A stretch of 64,000 nucleotides of DNA from Sideroxyarcus emersonii (GTDB lineage Bacteria > Pseudomonadota > Gammaproteobacteria > Burkholderiales > Gallionellaceae), in contig NZ_AP023423.1 of NCBI RefSeq assembly GCF_021654335.1, positions 2,417,001 to 2,481,000 on the forward strand, read 5' to 3'. Shown one piece after another: positions 18,390 to 28,094 of the stretch (position 1 is its first letter; each line of letters begins with the position of its first letter). Position numbers and translations under genes: made by a program. Below the pieces are notes generated by a model that saw nothing but the letters and a program-made list of their open reading frames with translations, was not told the origin of the DNA and made no database searches.

Positions 18390-18778
18390 GCGATCAGCCC
18401 CTCAGCCCTTCGGACTCCATCGAAGCCGCATTATTGATCAAGGATAAACAGCATCCATTTTGTCGGAGGGAAACCAGCCCCTCCAGCTATTTGGATATTT
18501 GATATACCATGCAATTCATAGAGGGCAGGAATCCCTCCACAATTACATGGCAAAAAACGCGAGTCTGTCGTCAGATAGCGATGCGAGCCTTTGCACTACG
18601 CAGACCAACTACGATACGCCAAGCAAAACGACCAAACGTTTCCTAGAGGGGACAATGCCCCGCGCACTCTTTCAGCACGAAAAATAGCACAGAGCCTGCC
18701 CGGCTCGCCATCCGACAACCGTGAATCAGCCCCTACCGTACAATCTGATCGGGGCTGCCTTCACAGCCTCACACCACA
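18390..18778. other. Intergenic stretch, no convincing gene
   Basis: About 390 bases between the convergent methyltransferase and histone-like genes. A short frame near 18460-18687 needs a TTG start, has no ribosome-binding site and looks non-coding. A loose inverted repeat CAGCCCC...GGGGCTG (about 18729-18754) lies just past the histone-like stop and may help terminate that transcript, although it lacks a T-tail. I see nothing else definite. Confidence 0.5.
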
Positions 18779-19363
18779 TTAGTTTGGCTTGCTGATGCCT
18801 GGTGTGGGGAAAGGCCAAGTCGCAGCCGGACGCACAGGAGCTGGCGCAGAAGGAGCCAATGTCGTCGCAGCCGGAGCCGCAACAGGCTTAGCCACCGCTA
18901 CAGCCTTCTTCGCTGCCGGCTTCTTCGCTACAGCCTTTTTAGCAGCGGGTTTCTTTGCTGCCGCTTTCTTGGCTGCCGGCTTCTTCGCTGCGGCCTTTTT
19001 AGCAGCGGGCTTCTTTGCTGCTGCCTTCTTGGCTGCGGGCTTCTTGGCAACGGCCTTCTTGGCTGCTGGCTTCTTCGCTACAGCCTTTTTAGCAGCGGGT
19101 TTCTTTGTTGCTGCCTTCTTGGCTGCGGGCTTCTTGGCAACGGCCTTCTTGGCTGCTGGCTTCTTCGCTACAGCCTTTTTAGCAGCGGGTTTCTTTGCTG
19201 CTGCCTTCTTGGCTGCGGGCTTCTTGGCAACGGCCTTCTTGGCTGCTGGCTTCTTCGCTACAGCCTTTTTAGCAGCGGGTTTCTTTGCTGCTGCCTTCTT
19301 GGCTGCGGGCTTCTTTGCAGCCGCTTTTTTTGCTGCTGGTTTAGCTTTCTTTGCTGCTACCAT
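18779..19363 (-). CDS. Histone H1-like / AlgP-like Lys-Ala-Pro repeat protein
   Basis: A 194-residue, extremely basic protein made almost wholly of Lys, Ala, Pro and Val in repeats such as [10 protein letters not shown] and [10 protein letters not shown] from residue ~10 to 150. An Ala/Pro/Thr tail follows, ending [11 protein letters not shown]. It resembles AlgP/HctB/H1-like nucleoid proteins, which bind DNA non-specifically and can affect compaction and transcription. A good GGAGG precedes the ATG. The gene is one long DNA tandem repeat (see the repeat entry), so length is likely to vary between strains and is vulnerable to misassembly. Confidence 0.9.
   Translation of the reverse strand: MVAAKKAKPAAKKAAAKKPAAKKAAAKKPAAKKAVAKKPAAKKAVAKKPAAKKAAAKKPAAKKAVAKKPAAKKAVAKKPAAKKAATKKPAAKKAVAKKPAAKKAVAKKPAAKKAAAKKPAAKKAAAKKPAAKKAAAKKPAAKKAVAKKPAAKKAVAVAKPVAAPAATTLAPSAPAPVRPAATWPFPTPGISKPN
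18955..19320. repeat. 90-bp tandem repeat inside the histone-like gene
   Basis: The same block beginning CGGCCTTCTTGGCTGCTGGC recurs at 19051, 19141 and 19231, a 90-base period (30 codons). Within it are shorter 15-30-base sub-repeats encoding AAKKP units. Copies differ at few positions, for example TTTGTTGCTG versus TTTGCTGCTG. Near-identical copies imply recent expansion or homogenisation. Confidence 0.9.
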
Positions 19364-20143
19364 TTCAACCTCCTTGAGTGATGAAAGTTAACAAAACACT
19401 AACAACTACTACACCCTCAGCACACCGCAGAGCGGCATGACCGAGCCCTTGCAACAGAGGCTGCCGAAGCAGCCTCTGTCAACATCCCCGGGGGAAAGAT
19501 TCCACCCTTGCCCAATTCGCAATTATTTTTTTCGATGCTGAAATCCACTAATTGGCTATAACCCATATAGTCAGACGTGGCCACTAAGACCGCCGGCCCG
19601 CGTATATACAAACCTTGTCGGCAAGCCAGCCAATTTGAAAACCGAATCCAAAGACAGCCCTTCACTCGCCGCGCCATGTGGCGCCAATTGCATTGGCAAA
19701 CTACTTAATCTTTGCAAATCGTAATCGAGCAAGCGGATTCCCCTCGGAATTTCATTCACTACAGTTAGTAATTATTCAAGTTTTTTTAACTATATATAGC
19801 GGTTGAAACTTTACCCGAATTATGGTTGCTGTCAACATTTTTCTTGATGTTTGTGCATTTTTTTGCTTAGCAGGTCACCGCTTCATTGAAATTTCTGCAT
19901 GCACGAGAATTGGCACCGTCTTGCCGGATCGATTGCTTCACTTTGATTGAAAATCTCCGGTATCGATGATGATAGTTCAGGCCAGTTCGACCAGCACGGA
20001 TGAGCCTCGCGTGCATCAATGCATACGTTCCAGAGAGTGTGGTACCGCGGTCATCCCCCCAAGGGTAGTTGATTGGACCTAATTATTGCCAAGCTGCTGC
20101 ATTGAAATACCGGCCAGCAATCCAGGGGGGGTATCAAAGAAAA
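19364..20143. other. 780-base AT-rich intergenic region
   Basis: No convincing gene is seen between the start of the histone-like gene and the nrdB terminator. Short frames at 19417-19677 and 19571-19759 lack ribosome-binding sites and plausible composition. The region is AT-rich, especially 19780-19870 (TTTTTTTAACTATATATAGC), as expected for promoters or nucleoid-protein binding. A strong hairpin at 19454-19479 is listed separately. Confidence 0.5.
19454..19479. repeat. Perfect 11-bp stem hairpin with CGAA loop
   Basis: ACAGAGGCTGC (19454-19464), loop CGAA, GCAGCCTCTGT (19469-19479). It is a perfect stem with a four-base loop, but no T-run follows on either strand, so it is not a standard intrinsic terminator. 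It lies about 90 bases upstream of the histone-like gene. It may be part of a small RNA or leader RNA. Confidence 0.6.
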
Positions 20144-20170
20144 ACGGCCTGGCTAATCAAGCCAGGCCGT
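20144..20170 (-). terminator. Intrinsic terminator of the nrdAB operon
   Basis: The perfect stem ACGGCCTGGCT / AGCCAGGCCGT with loop AATCA is followed, on the minus strand, by TTTTCTTTG. It lies about 70 bases past the nrdB stop codon. Confidence 0.88.
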
Positions 20171-20241
20171 TCGGGCCGGATAAATACCATTTACTTCTAT
20201 ATCTGTGCCAACCTTGAAACGGGGTTATGCGCGCCCGCACA

Positions 20242-21387
20242 TCAATCCCAGGATAACGCCCCGCCCGTCTGGTATTCAGTGACCCGCGTTTCAAAGAAGT
20301 TCTTCTCTTTTTTCAGGTCAATCATCTCGGCCATCCAGGGAAACGGATTCGTTGCCCCCGGATATAGCACATCGATACCAATTTGCTGGCAACGACGATT
20401 CGCGATGAAACGCAGGTACTCCTTGAACATGCCGGCATTCAACCCCAGCACACCGCGTGGCATGGTATCTTCAGCATAGCGGTATTCCAGCTCCACCCCC
20501 TTCTGGATCAGGCCACGCACTTCTTCGCGGAAGGCCGGCGTCCACAGATGAGGATTCTCCAATTTGATCTGATTGATCACATCCACGCCAAAATTCAGGT
20601 GCATGGACTCGTCCCGCAGGATGTACTGGTATTGCTCGGCTGCGCCGGTCATCTTGTTCTGCCGCCCCAGCGCCAGTATCTGCACAAAACCGACGTAGAA
20701 AAACAACCCCTCCATGATGCATGCGAACACAATCAGGCTACGCAGCAATTTCTGGTCATTTTCCGGCGTGCCGGTCTTGAAGTCAGGGTTCGTCAACACG
20801 TCGATAAAGGGAAGCAGGAACTCGTCCTTGTCACGAATGCTCGACACTTCGTGGTACATGTTGAACACTTCCCCTTCGTCCAGACCCAGACTTTCCACGA
20901 TGTACTGGTAAGCGTGGGTATGGATCGCCTCCTCGAATGCCTGGCGTAGCAAGAACTGGCGGCATTCCGGATTGGTGATGTGGCGATAAGTGCCCAAAGC
21001 AATATTATTCGCAGCCAGGCTATCGGCCGTGGTAAAGAAGCCCAGATTGCGCTTGACCAGGCGGCGCTCGTCCTCGGTCAGCCCATTCGGGTTCTTCCAC
21101 AATGCGATGTCGGCAGACATATTGACCTCTTGCGGCATCCAATGGTTGGCACAGCCCGCAAGATACTTTTCCCATGCCCACTTGTACTTGAATGGCACCA
21201 ACTGGTTCACATCGGCGCTGCTATTGATGATTCGCTTGTCTTCCACGCGAATGCGTCCGGTGGAGGTGGAGGCGATCGTATATGCGTGCCCGCTCTTATC
21301 ATCGCCCGCAACGTCGCCACCCATCGCGGCCATACGCACCCCGGTCTGAACTGCCGCTGGCATCATGTCATCTTCAAAATTCAGCAT
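20242..21387 (-). CDS. nrdB: Ribonucleoside-diphosphate reductase class I, beta subunit
   Basis: A 381-residue R2 protein. Iron ligands appear at D122 ([10 protein letters not shown]), E153 and H156 ([11 protein letters not shown]) and in [11 protein letters not shown]160, four residues after H156, occupies the position of E. coli radical tyrosine Y122. The overall sequence resembles the Chlamydia-type R2 ([33 protein letters not shown] in two parts), but because D122 and Y160 are both present it is not the Mn/Fe, tyrosine-less class Ic form. It generates the radical for NrdA, encoded 113 bases upstream on the same strand. Confidence 0.95.
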   Translation of the reverse strand: MLNFEDDMMPAAVQTGVRMAAMGGDVAGDDKSGHAYTIASTSTGRIRVEDKRIINSSADVNQLVPFKYKWAWEKYLAGCANHWMPQEVNMSADIALWKNPNGLTEDERRLVKRNLGFFTTADSLAANNIALGTYRHITNPECRQFLLRQAFEEAIHTHAYQYIVESLGLDEGEVFNMYHEVSSIRDKDEFLLPFIDVLTNPDFKTGTPENDQKLLRSLIVFACIMEGLFFYVGFVQILALGRQNKMTGAAEQYQYILRDESMHLNFGVDVINQIKLENPHLWTPAFREEVRGLIQKGVELEYRYAEDTMPRGVLGLNAGMFKEYLRFIANRRCQQIGIDVLYPGATNPFPWMAEMIDLKKEKNFFETRVTEYQTGGALSWD

Positions 21388-21500
21388 AGTATTCCCTTAC
21401 TTCTTAACGTTTGCCGCATTGCGCGACGAACAAGTTATTCTCATTGGCAGACAGCAAGCCGGCGATCACAGGGCTTACCGCCGTTCCCTGCGCCTGCTCC

Positions 21501-24416
21501 CTACTGGCAAGCTTCGCATTCTGGGTTGTCGATCGAGCAGAACTTCGCTTCCTCTACCGCCGGTGCAGCGGACGCGCCACTATCGGCAACATTCGACACC
21601 GCATTCAAGGTTCCCGCACGGGATGTGGACTTCTCCGCCGACGTCGCCCCCAAAGCACGCAAGTAATATGTCGTCTTCAAACCGCGCACCCATGCCAGCT
21701 TATATGTCTCATCGAGCTTGCGCCCAGACACGCCGGACATATAGATGTTGAGCGATTGCGCCTGGTCTATCCATTTCTGGCGACGCGAAGCCGCTTCGAT
21801 CAACCATTTCGGCTCGACCTCGAATGCGGTGGCATACAACTCGCGCAACTCCGCAGGAATACGGTCGATCTTCGACAGGCTGCCATCGAAATACTTGAGA
21901 TCTGCAATCATCACCTCATCCCACAAACCCAGCGCCTTCAGGTCGCTCACCAGGTGATCGTTAATGACGGTGAACTCACCGGAGAGGTTCGACTTCACGA
22001 AGATGTTCTGGTATGTCGGCTCGATACATGCCGAAACACCGATGATATTGGAGATGGTGGCGGTCGGCGCAATGGCCACGCAATTCGAATTGCGCATTCC
22101 GTACTGCCAAATACGGGAACGCAACGCATCCCAGTCCATGCTGGACGACATATCCACCTCAACGAAACCGCCGCGTTGCTCGCGCAGCAGGTTCAGGCTG
22201 TCCTGCGGCAGGATACCGCGGTCCCACAGGCTGCCACGATAGGTAGCATAACGGCCACGTTCTTCCGCCAGTTCGGTCGAAGCCCAATAGGCGTAGTAGC
22301 AGACCGCCTCCATGGAACGATCAGCGAACTCGACCGCCGCCTCGGACGAATAGGGAATGCGCAATTCATGCAGACAATCCTGAAAGCCCATGATGCCGAG
22401 GCCGACCGGACGATGCTTGAGATTGGAGTTGCGCGCCTTGGCGACTGCGTAGTAGTTGATATCAACCACGTTATCCAGCATGCGCATGGCCGTACTCACG
22501 GTACGCTTCAATTTGTCATGATCGATCTGCCCCGCCTTGGCATGCCCCTTGGGAAACAGGTGTGCGGCCAGATTGACCGATCCGAGGTTACAAACGGCGA
22601 TCTCACTATCGGAAGTATTCAGCGTGATCTCGGTGCACAGGTTGGAACTATGCACTACGCCCACATGCTGTTGCGGACTGCGGATATTGCAAGGATCCTT
22701 GAAGGTGATCCAGGGGTGGCCGGTCTCGAACAGCATGGTCAACATCTTGCGCCAGAGCGATTGCGCCGGCACTTTCTTGAACAGCTTCAGTTCGCCAGTG
22801 GCGACCTTGGCCTCATAGCCAAGATAGGCCTTTTCGAATTCGGCACCGAATTTGTCATGCAGGTCGGGGCAGGTCGAGGGCGAGAACAGCGTCCATTCGC
22901 CACCTTCCATCACACGCTTCATGAACAGGTCGGGGATCCAGTTCGAGGTGTTCATGTCGTGGGTGCGGCGGCGGTCGTCGCCAGTGTTCTTGCGCAGCTC
23001 AAGGAATTCCTCGATGTCGAGGTGCCAAGTCTCCAGATAGGCGCACACCGCCCCCTTGCGCTTGCCCCCTTGGTTCACAGCCACTGCGGTGTCGTTCACC
23101 ACCTTGAGGAAAGGCACCACTCCTTGCGACTTGCCATTGGTGCCCTTGATGTGGCTACCCAGCGCGCGCACATTGGTCCAGTCGTTACCCAGACCGCCCG
23201 CGAACTTGGACAGCAGCGCGTTCTCTTTCAACGCTTCGTAGATTCCATCGAGGTCATCCGCCACGGTGGTCAGGTAGCAGGAAGACAGTTGCGAACGGCG
23301 CGTACCCGAGTTGAACAAGGTTGGCGTGGAGCTCATGAAGTCGAAGCTGGACAACAGGCGGTAGAACTCAATTGCACGTTCCTCGCGGTTGATCTCGTTC
23401 AGACTCAAACCCATCGCCACGCGCATGAAGAACGCCTGCGGCAACTCAATGCGCTTGCCATCCACATGCAGGAAATAACGATCGTATAGCGTCTGCAACC
23501 CGAGATAATTGAACTGCAGGTCACGCGAGGCGTCGAGCGCCCTGCCAAGACGATCCAGATCAAAATGGGCCAACTCTTCGTTCAACAGCTCAGCTTCGAT
23601 GCCCCGCTTGATGAATTTCGGGAAATATTCCACATATCGCGCAGCCATATCTGCCTGCGCGACCTCCTCCCCGAGGATTTCGCAGAAAATGTTGTCCAGC
23701 AACAAGCGCGCAGTAACGAAACTATAAGCGGGATCTTGCTCGATCAGCGTACGCGCCGAAAGGATGGCGCATTTGCGCACCTCTTCGATGGCGACGCCAT
23801 CGTACAAATCCTTCAAAGTCAGCTTAAGGATCTTCTCCGCATCGACAGCAGCCCCCAGGCCGACGCAGGCGGACTGGATCTGCGCAATCAGCTGCGCCAC
23901 ATCCAGAGGGCGAACCACCTCACCATCTTTTACGTTCAGCACATGCGCCGTTTCAGCCTCTTTCTTGGCTTTGCCGCGCTCGCGCGTCCGCTGCTCCCGG
24001 TACAGCACATATGAGCGCGCGACGTCGTGCTCCCCGGATCGCATCAGCGACAATTCAACCTGATCCTGGATATCCTCTATATGCAGGGTTCCACCATGCG
24101 GCTGTCGACGGATCAGCGCATTCACCACATTCGCCGTCAATTGCTCAACCAGTTCGCGCACCCGCGCCGACGCCGCACCTTGCCCGCCGTTCACAGCAAT
24201 GAAAGCCTTGGTCATGGCAATGGAGATTTTCGCGGGCTCGAACGCAACAACGGAACCGTTGCGACGAATCACTTTATATTGATCTAAAGGCAGACTACCG
24301 GAGGACGTGACAGATTCGGAATCTTGATGCACAAGCATGGATGTAACAGATGAAGAAACACTTTCAGAAGCAAGCAACATACAACTCCCCTTTAATTGCT
24401 TGAGCCGGACCAGCAT
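21501..24416 (-). CDS. nrdA: Ribonucleoside-diphosphate reductase class I, alpha subunit
   Basis: A 971-residue catalytic subunit. An N-terminal ATP-cone (about residues 45-140, YKVIRRNGSVVAFEPAKISI) provides overall dATP inhibition. Active-site segments include SSCYLTTVADDLDGI, NLCTEITLN and SEIAVCNLGSVNLAAH. The C-terminal thiol tail ends DNPECEACQ. It reduces ribonucleoside diphosphates to deoxy forms with NrdB and a glutaredoxin or thioredoxin donor. The ~40 residues before the ATP-cone are poorly conserved, and a later start is possible. Two NrdR boxes lie just upstream. Confidence 0.96.
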   Translation of the reverse strand: MLVRLKQLKGSCMLLASESVSSSVTSMLVHQDSESVTSSGSLPLDQYKVIRRNGSVVAFEPAKISIAMTKAFIAVNGGQGAASARVRELVEQLTANVVNALIRRQPHGGTLHIEDIQDQVELSLMRSGEHDVARSYVLYREQRTRERGKAKKEAETAHVLNVKDGEVVRPLDVAQLIAQIQSACVGLGAAVDAEKILKLTLKDLYDGVAIEEVRKCAILSARTLIEQDPAYSFVTARLLLDNIFCEILGEEVAQADMAARYVEYFPKFIKRGIEAELLNEELAHFDLDRLGRALDASRDLQFNYLGLQTLYDRYFLHVDGKRIELPQAFFMRVAMGLSLNEINREERAIEFYRLLSSFDFMSSTPTLFNSGTRRSQLSSCYLTTVADDLDGIYEALKENALLSKFAGGLGNDWTNVRALGSHIKGTNGKSQGVVPFLKVVNDTAVAVNQGGKRKGAVCAYLETWHLDIEEFLELRKNTGDDRRRTHDMNTSNWIPDLFMKRVMEGGEWTLFSPSTCPDLHDKFGAEFEKAYLGYEAKVATGELKLFKKVPAQSLWRKMLTMLFETGHPWITFKDPCNIRSPQQHVGVVHSSNLCTEITLNTSDSEIAVCNLGSVNLAAHLFPKGHAKAGQIDHDKLKRTVSTAMRMLDNVVDINYYAVAKARNSNLKHRPVGLGIMGFQDCLHELRIPYSSEAAVEFADRSMEAVCYYAYWASTELAEERGRYATYRGSLWDRGILPQDSLNLLREQRGGFVEVDMSSSMDWDALRSRIWQYGMRNSNCVAIAPTATISNIIGVSACIEPTYQNIFVKSNLSGEFTVINDHLVSDLKALGLWDEVMIADLKYFDGSLSKIDRIPAELRELYATAFEVEPKWLIEAASRRQKWIDQAQSLNIYMSGVSGRKLDETYKLAWVRGLKTTYYLRALGATSAEKSTSRAGTLNAVSNVADSGASAAPAVEEAKFCSIDNPECEACQ

Positions 24417-24445
24417 TCAAGCCGACACGGCTAAAAAATCAAAAA

Positions 24446-24493
24446 CCACTACATCTAGTGGTACACCCTGTGAATTGGAACTAATTCTAGTGC
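24446..24493 (-). promoter_or_regulatory. Pair of NrdR boxes upstream of nrdA
   Basis: Two 16-base elements match the NrdR consensus ACACwATATATwGTGT in their cores: CCACTACATCTAGTGG (24446-24461) and GAACTAATTCTAGTGC (24478-24493). Their centres are 32 bases apart, about three helical turns, which is the standard spacing for NrdR repression of nrd operons. The nrdR gene itself is not in the window. Confidence 0.85.
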
Positions 24494-24572
24494 ATCACTG
24501 GATTTATGCAAGAAAAATTTTGGCCTATATCTTTTTCACTTTTTCTTTGCAAAGACAGCTCGGGATCGCGAC

Positions 24573-25109
24573 CTATTTCAGGCGGGAAAAATACCCGTCC
24601 CAGTCAAAAAAGGGCCCCGGATCTGTCTTGCGTCCAGGAGCAATATCGGAATGTCCGACGATATCGGCAATCGGATAGATGCGTTTAAGCCGCCTCGTCA
24701 AACGCACCAGCGCAGCGTACTGAATTTCAGCATATGGCTCGAAGTCGCTACCCTCGAGTTCGATTCCGATGGAAAAGTCATTGCAACGGGTACGACCGCG
24801 CCAGTTGGAGACACCGGCATGCCAGGCTCGCTTGCCGCATGGAACGAACTGCACCACCTGACCGTTACGTCGTATCAGGAAGTGGGATGACACCCGCAGC
24901 TCCTTGATCTGCTCGAAAAACGGATGCTCCGCATGATCCAGCGAATTGGTAAAAAACTGCTCAATCGCGCGCCCCCCGTACTCATTGGGCGGCAAGCTGA
25001 TGCTATGGATGACCAGCAAATCGACGTGCACGCCAGGCGGCCGGCCATCATGATTGGGCGAAGCCACATGCCGCACCCCACTCAGCCATCCCAGAGCATC
25101 GGACTTCAA
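24573..25109 (-). CDS. ampD: 1,6-anhydro-N-acetylmuramyl-L-alanine amidase
   Basis: A 178-residue cytoplasmic zinc amidase of muropeptide recycling. Zinc ligands are visible in VIHSISLPP (His), GKRAWHAG context (His near 116) and GHSDIAPGRKTDPGP (His/Asp near 157-167). The GWLSGVRHVASPNHDGRP N-terminus is typical of AmpD. It splits the stem peptide from anhydroMurNAc and so affects recycling and, where present, AmpR signalling. The start is a TTG at 25109 overlapping the pilR stop; no ATG fits the conserved N-terminus. Confidence 0.93.
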   Translation of the reverse strand: MKSDALGWLSGVRHVASPNHDGRPPGVHVDLLVIHSISLPPNEYGGRAIEQFFTNSLDHAEHPFFEQIKELRVSSHFLIRRNGQVVQFVPCGKRAWHAGVSNWRGRTRCNDFSIGIELEGSDFEPYAEIQYAALVRLTRRLKRIYPIADIVGHSDIAPGRKTDPGPFFDWDGYFSRLK

Positions 25110-26467
25110 TCGGCGCCGTCCTTGTCGGTAATTGACAGTCGCTCCATGCGATACCGCAAGGCACGGAACGTCACCCCCAGAATCTTGGCAGCGGCAGTGC
25201 GATTGAAGTGGGTCTGACGCAGCGCCTCCAGTATCGCCTCCCGCTCAATCCTGTCAAGATAGTCGGTGAGCGGGTACTTTCCCGCTCCGCCGCTCGCCTC
25301 TTCGGTCTGCGCCGCCGACATCGGCATCAATTGCAAATCGGCAGGCATAATCACCCCTTCCTGACACAGGGCCAATGAACGCTCGATGATATTCTCCATC
25401 TCCCGCACGTTTCCGGGGAAGTCGTAGCGCATCAGCGCTTCCAGAGCTTGCGGCGAAAAGCGGGCAGGGGAATCTCCGCGCAGACGCTCCAGAATCTGAT
25501 TTGCGATTTGCGGCACATCCTCGCGCATTTCTCGCAGAGAGGGCATGTGGATAGAAATGACGTTCAGTCGATAATAAAGATCCTGCCTGAATGTACCCTG
25601 TTGCACGCACTTCCCCAGATCGCGATGGGTTGCACTCAGGATACGCACATCCACCGATTCCTCCTGGGTCGCACCTACCCGGCGCACTTTCTTTTCCTGG
25701 ATGGCCCGCAACAATTTGACCTGCATCACCATCGGCAGGTCAGCTACCTCGTCCAGCAGCAAGGTTCCATGATTTGCCGTCTGGAAGAACCCCTCTTTAT
25801 CCTTGTCCGCACCTGTGAATGCGCCTTTTCGATAACCGAAGAATTCGCTTTCCATCAGGTTTTCCGGGATCGCGCCACAGTTGACCGCAACGAACGCTTG
25901 CTCGTTACGCGCGCTTTTTTCCACGATCAGGCGGGCAGCCAACTCCTTCCCGCTGCCCGATTCACCACTGATGTGCACTGGGGCCTGGCTACGCGCCACC
26001 CGCCCTATCAATTCGCGCACTTGGGCCATGGCCGGTGAATTGCCCGACAAAATACGCCCGCCATCCCTCGCTCTCGCATTAGCGGCAGGCAATTTGAGCG
26101 CAGAGGCAACCAGTGTACGCAATTGATCCAGCGCCACCGGCTTGGACAGATAGTCAAATGCCCCCGCCTTGAGTGCCGCCACCGCGTTTTCCAGATTGCC
26201 ATGTGCAGTGATTACCGCCACCGGGACATCCATGCCGCGCTCGTTGATATGGCGCACCACCTCAAGCCCATCACCGTCAGGAATACGCATGTCCGTCAGG
26301 CACAAGTCGAATGTTTCAGCGTCCAGAAGCTGCCTGGCCTGCTTCACATTGCTTGCCCTGGCCACATCCAGCCCCATGCGGCTTAGGGCCAGTTCCAGCA
26401 ATTCCAATATATCCGCCTCATCATCCACCACAAGAACCCGGGGATTGGCCTTATTTTCATTTTTCAT
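25106..26467 (-). CDS. pilR: Sigma-54-dependent response regulator, PilR-like
   Basis: A 453-residue NtrC-family protein. Receiver domain at residues ~9-120 (VLVVDDEADI, phospho-Asp in CLTDMRIPDGDGLE). An AAA+ domain at ~140-370 has Walker A GESGSGKE, the sigma-54 contact motif FFGYRKGAFTGADKDKEG and Walker B TLLLDEVADLP. A Fis-type helix-turn-helix is at the C-terminus (FNRTAAAKILGVTFRALRYR). Paired with the adjacent sensor kinase, it would activate RpoN promoters such as pilA. The start overlaps the kinase stop by ATGA. Confidence 0.92.
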   Translation of the reverse strand: MKNENKANPRVLVVDDEADILELLELALSRMGLDVARASNVKQARQLLDAETFDLCLTDMRIPDGDGLEVVRHINERGMDVPVAVITAHGNLENAVAALKAGAFDYLSKPVALDQLRTLVASALKLPAANARARDGGRILSGNSPAMAQVRELIGRVARSQAPVHISGESGSGKELAARLIVEKSARNEQAFVAVNCGAIPENLMESEFFGYRKGAFTGADKDKEGFFQTANHGTLLLDEVADLPMVMQVKLLRAIQEKKVRRVGATQEESVDVRILSATHRDLGKCVQQGTFRQDLYYRLNVISIHMPSLREMREDVPQIANQILERLRGDSPARFSPQALEALMRYDFPGNVREMENIIERSLALCQEGVIMPADLQLMPMSAAQTEEASGGAGKYPLTDYLDRIEREAILEALRQTHFNRTAAAKILGVTFRALRYRMERLSITDKDGAD

Positions 26468-28089
26468 ATCTCATTTCCGCTTCCAAAAACGATACGGAAA
26501 CACGCCCCTCCGTCTGGCGCTCGCCGGTATTCAATCATCGCGCCGTTAGCTTCGCAAAGTTCGCGCGCAATATACAGCCCCAGCCCAGTTCCCTTGGTGT
26601 CGGTAGTAAAGAACGGTTCAAACAGCTTCTGTGCCGCATCGGCGCTCACCCCGGGCCCATCATCAGAAACCTCCATCACCGTCCTGCCATCTTCTGAAGT
26701 GAATGCCCGCAAACGTACGCTCCCAGACTGCCGCTGACAATAACGCAAAGCATTACGACACAGATTCCACAACACCTGCTCAAAGTGGCCGCGATCAAAG
26801 CGTGCCGAACAATCCGGCGCTACCCGCAAGTCGAACACAGGGCGCGGCACCTGTTCAACCTGGCAGATGTTCACGATGAGTTCCTCCATCAGCACCGACA
26901 GATTGAGGCGTTCCGCCTGCAACCGGTCACGCCGGTTGACCTGCATCACATCTTGCACAATGCGATTCAGGCGCGTCGTATTATCAAGAATGATCTGGAA
27001 TAGCCGTGCTTGTGCAGAATCGTGTTGCTGTTCTTTCAGCAACTCGGTTGCATAACTGATCGAAGAAAGCGGATTTCGCACCTCATGCGCAATATTCGCG
27101 GTCAGCCGACCGAGCGCAGCAAGCTTCACCTGCTGGGCCTGCTCCTGAACTCGCTGCATGTCCTCCAGCACGACCACCGCCCCCCAGAAACCCTCCCGCT
27201 GCACCGGCAGGAAACGTACGCGCACCGGGTGATTGGTACCAGGCAAGCGCAATGCCTCATGCCCAAGCGCCTTGTTTTGGCGCCAAGCCGCAAACATCGC
27301 ATCCAGCACCGGCGAACAATCGGCCAAATGAACCCTCCCATCGAACGAGAATGTATATCCCAGCATTCTTTCTGCGCCGGGATTCGATTGCCTTACCAAG
27401 CCGCGCTCATCCACCACCAGCACCCCATCGGGCATATCCTGAATCATCAATCGGTTGGCTTCCGCCATGTTGGACAGATCCACACCTCGCCGAAAAGCCA
27501 GCTTTTCACTGGCAACGGCATATTTGGATAAGGTATGCGCCAACCATGCCACGGCAAAATAGGAGGTATTCAGGATGCCGACCTGCAAGAACATCCCTGC
27601 CGAAGCATCTCGGGTCAATACGGAATAACCATGCTGCAACAGCATGGCAATACTTGCCAGCGCCGCAAACAACAGGGTGATCCGGCCACGCGCGATCATG
27701 CCCGCCAGCGCCAATGACACCAGCAGCAGCATACCGAGATTGCTCTGCACCCCGCCGCCGAAATATGTCAGGGACGCGATCGCGACGATATCCGTGCATA
27801 CCTGAAATGCCAATTGCAGGCTGGAACGGGGTCTGCGCAATCCGACAGCCAGGACCGAAGCCATCACCAGCAAGGTATAGACTGCCGCAACCCAGAAGAA
27901 CCACGCCTGGTTATGGATGTTCAGCGAGAACATATCGCCGAACAATGTCGGGACCAGCAACATCAGCCCGCCCAACACCATGCGGTATAGATTGAACAGG
28001 CTGATTGAACGCCACTGACTCTCTTGCGACAGCGGCGCCGCCACTTGCAAGGCAGGAAAGATACCGGTCAGGGACAGGCTATCCCGCAT
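26464..28089 (-). CDS. pilS: Membrane sensor histidine kinase, PilS-like
   Basis: A 541-residue kinase with about six membrane helices (residues ~30-190), a PAS domain (~205-310, MIQDMPDGVLVVDERGLV), a HisKA domain with phospho-acceptor NIAHEVRNPLSS, and an HATPase domain (N box RNALRYC, G boxes DDGPGVS and GTGLGLYIA). This layout and the pairing with a PilR-type regulator and ampD are typical of betaproteobacterial PilS. It probably senses pilin levels in the inner membrane; the signal is inferred from the family. Confidence 0.9.
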   Translation of the reverse strand: MRDSLSLTGIFPALQVAAPLSQESQWRSISLFNLYRMVLGGLMLLVPTLFGDMFSLNIHNQAWFFWVAAVYTLLVMASVLAVGLRRPRSSLQLAFQVCTDIVAIASLTYFGGGVQSNLGMLLLVSLALAGMIARGRITLLFAALASIAMLLQHGYSVLTRDASAGMFLQVGILNTSYFAVAWLAHTLSKYAVASEKLAFRRGVDLSNMAEANRLMIQDMPDGVLVVDERGLVRQSNPGAERMLGYTFSFDGRVHLADCSPVLDAMFAAWRQNKALGHEALRLPGTNHPVRVRFLPVQREGFWGAVVVLEDMQRVQEQAQQVKLAALGRLTANIAHEVRNPLSSISYATELLKEQQHDSAQARLFQIILDNTTRLNRIVQDVMQVNRRDRLQAERLNLSVLMEELIVNICQVEQVPRPVFDLRVAPDCSARFDRGHFEQVLWNLCRNALRYCQRQSGSVRLRAFTSEDGRTVMEVSDDGPGVSADAAQKLFEPFFTTDTKGTGLGLYIARELCEANGAMIEYRRAPDGGACFRIVFGSGNEI

Positions 28090-28094
28090 CGGAA

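Noticed and set aside
18460..18687. 75-codon frame after the methyltransferase gene
   Set aside because: TTG start, no ribosome-binding site, low-complexity Ser/Thr composition.
18955..19320. Regular repeats resembling a CRISPR array
   Set aside because: The repeats are contiguous and coding (Lys/Ala/Pro), with no unique spacers and no cas genes nearby.
21411..23489. 692-codon open frame on the plus strand opposite nrdA
   Set aside because: Antisense to a strongly conserved nrdA; its composition is that of a mirror frame and it has no recognisable motif.
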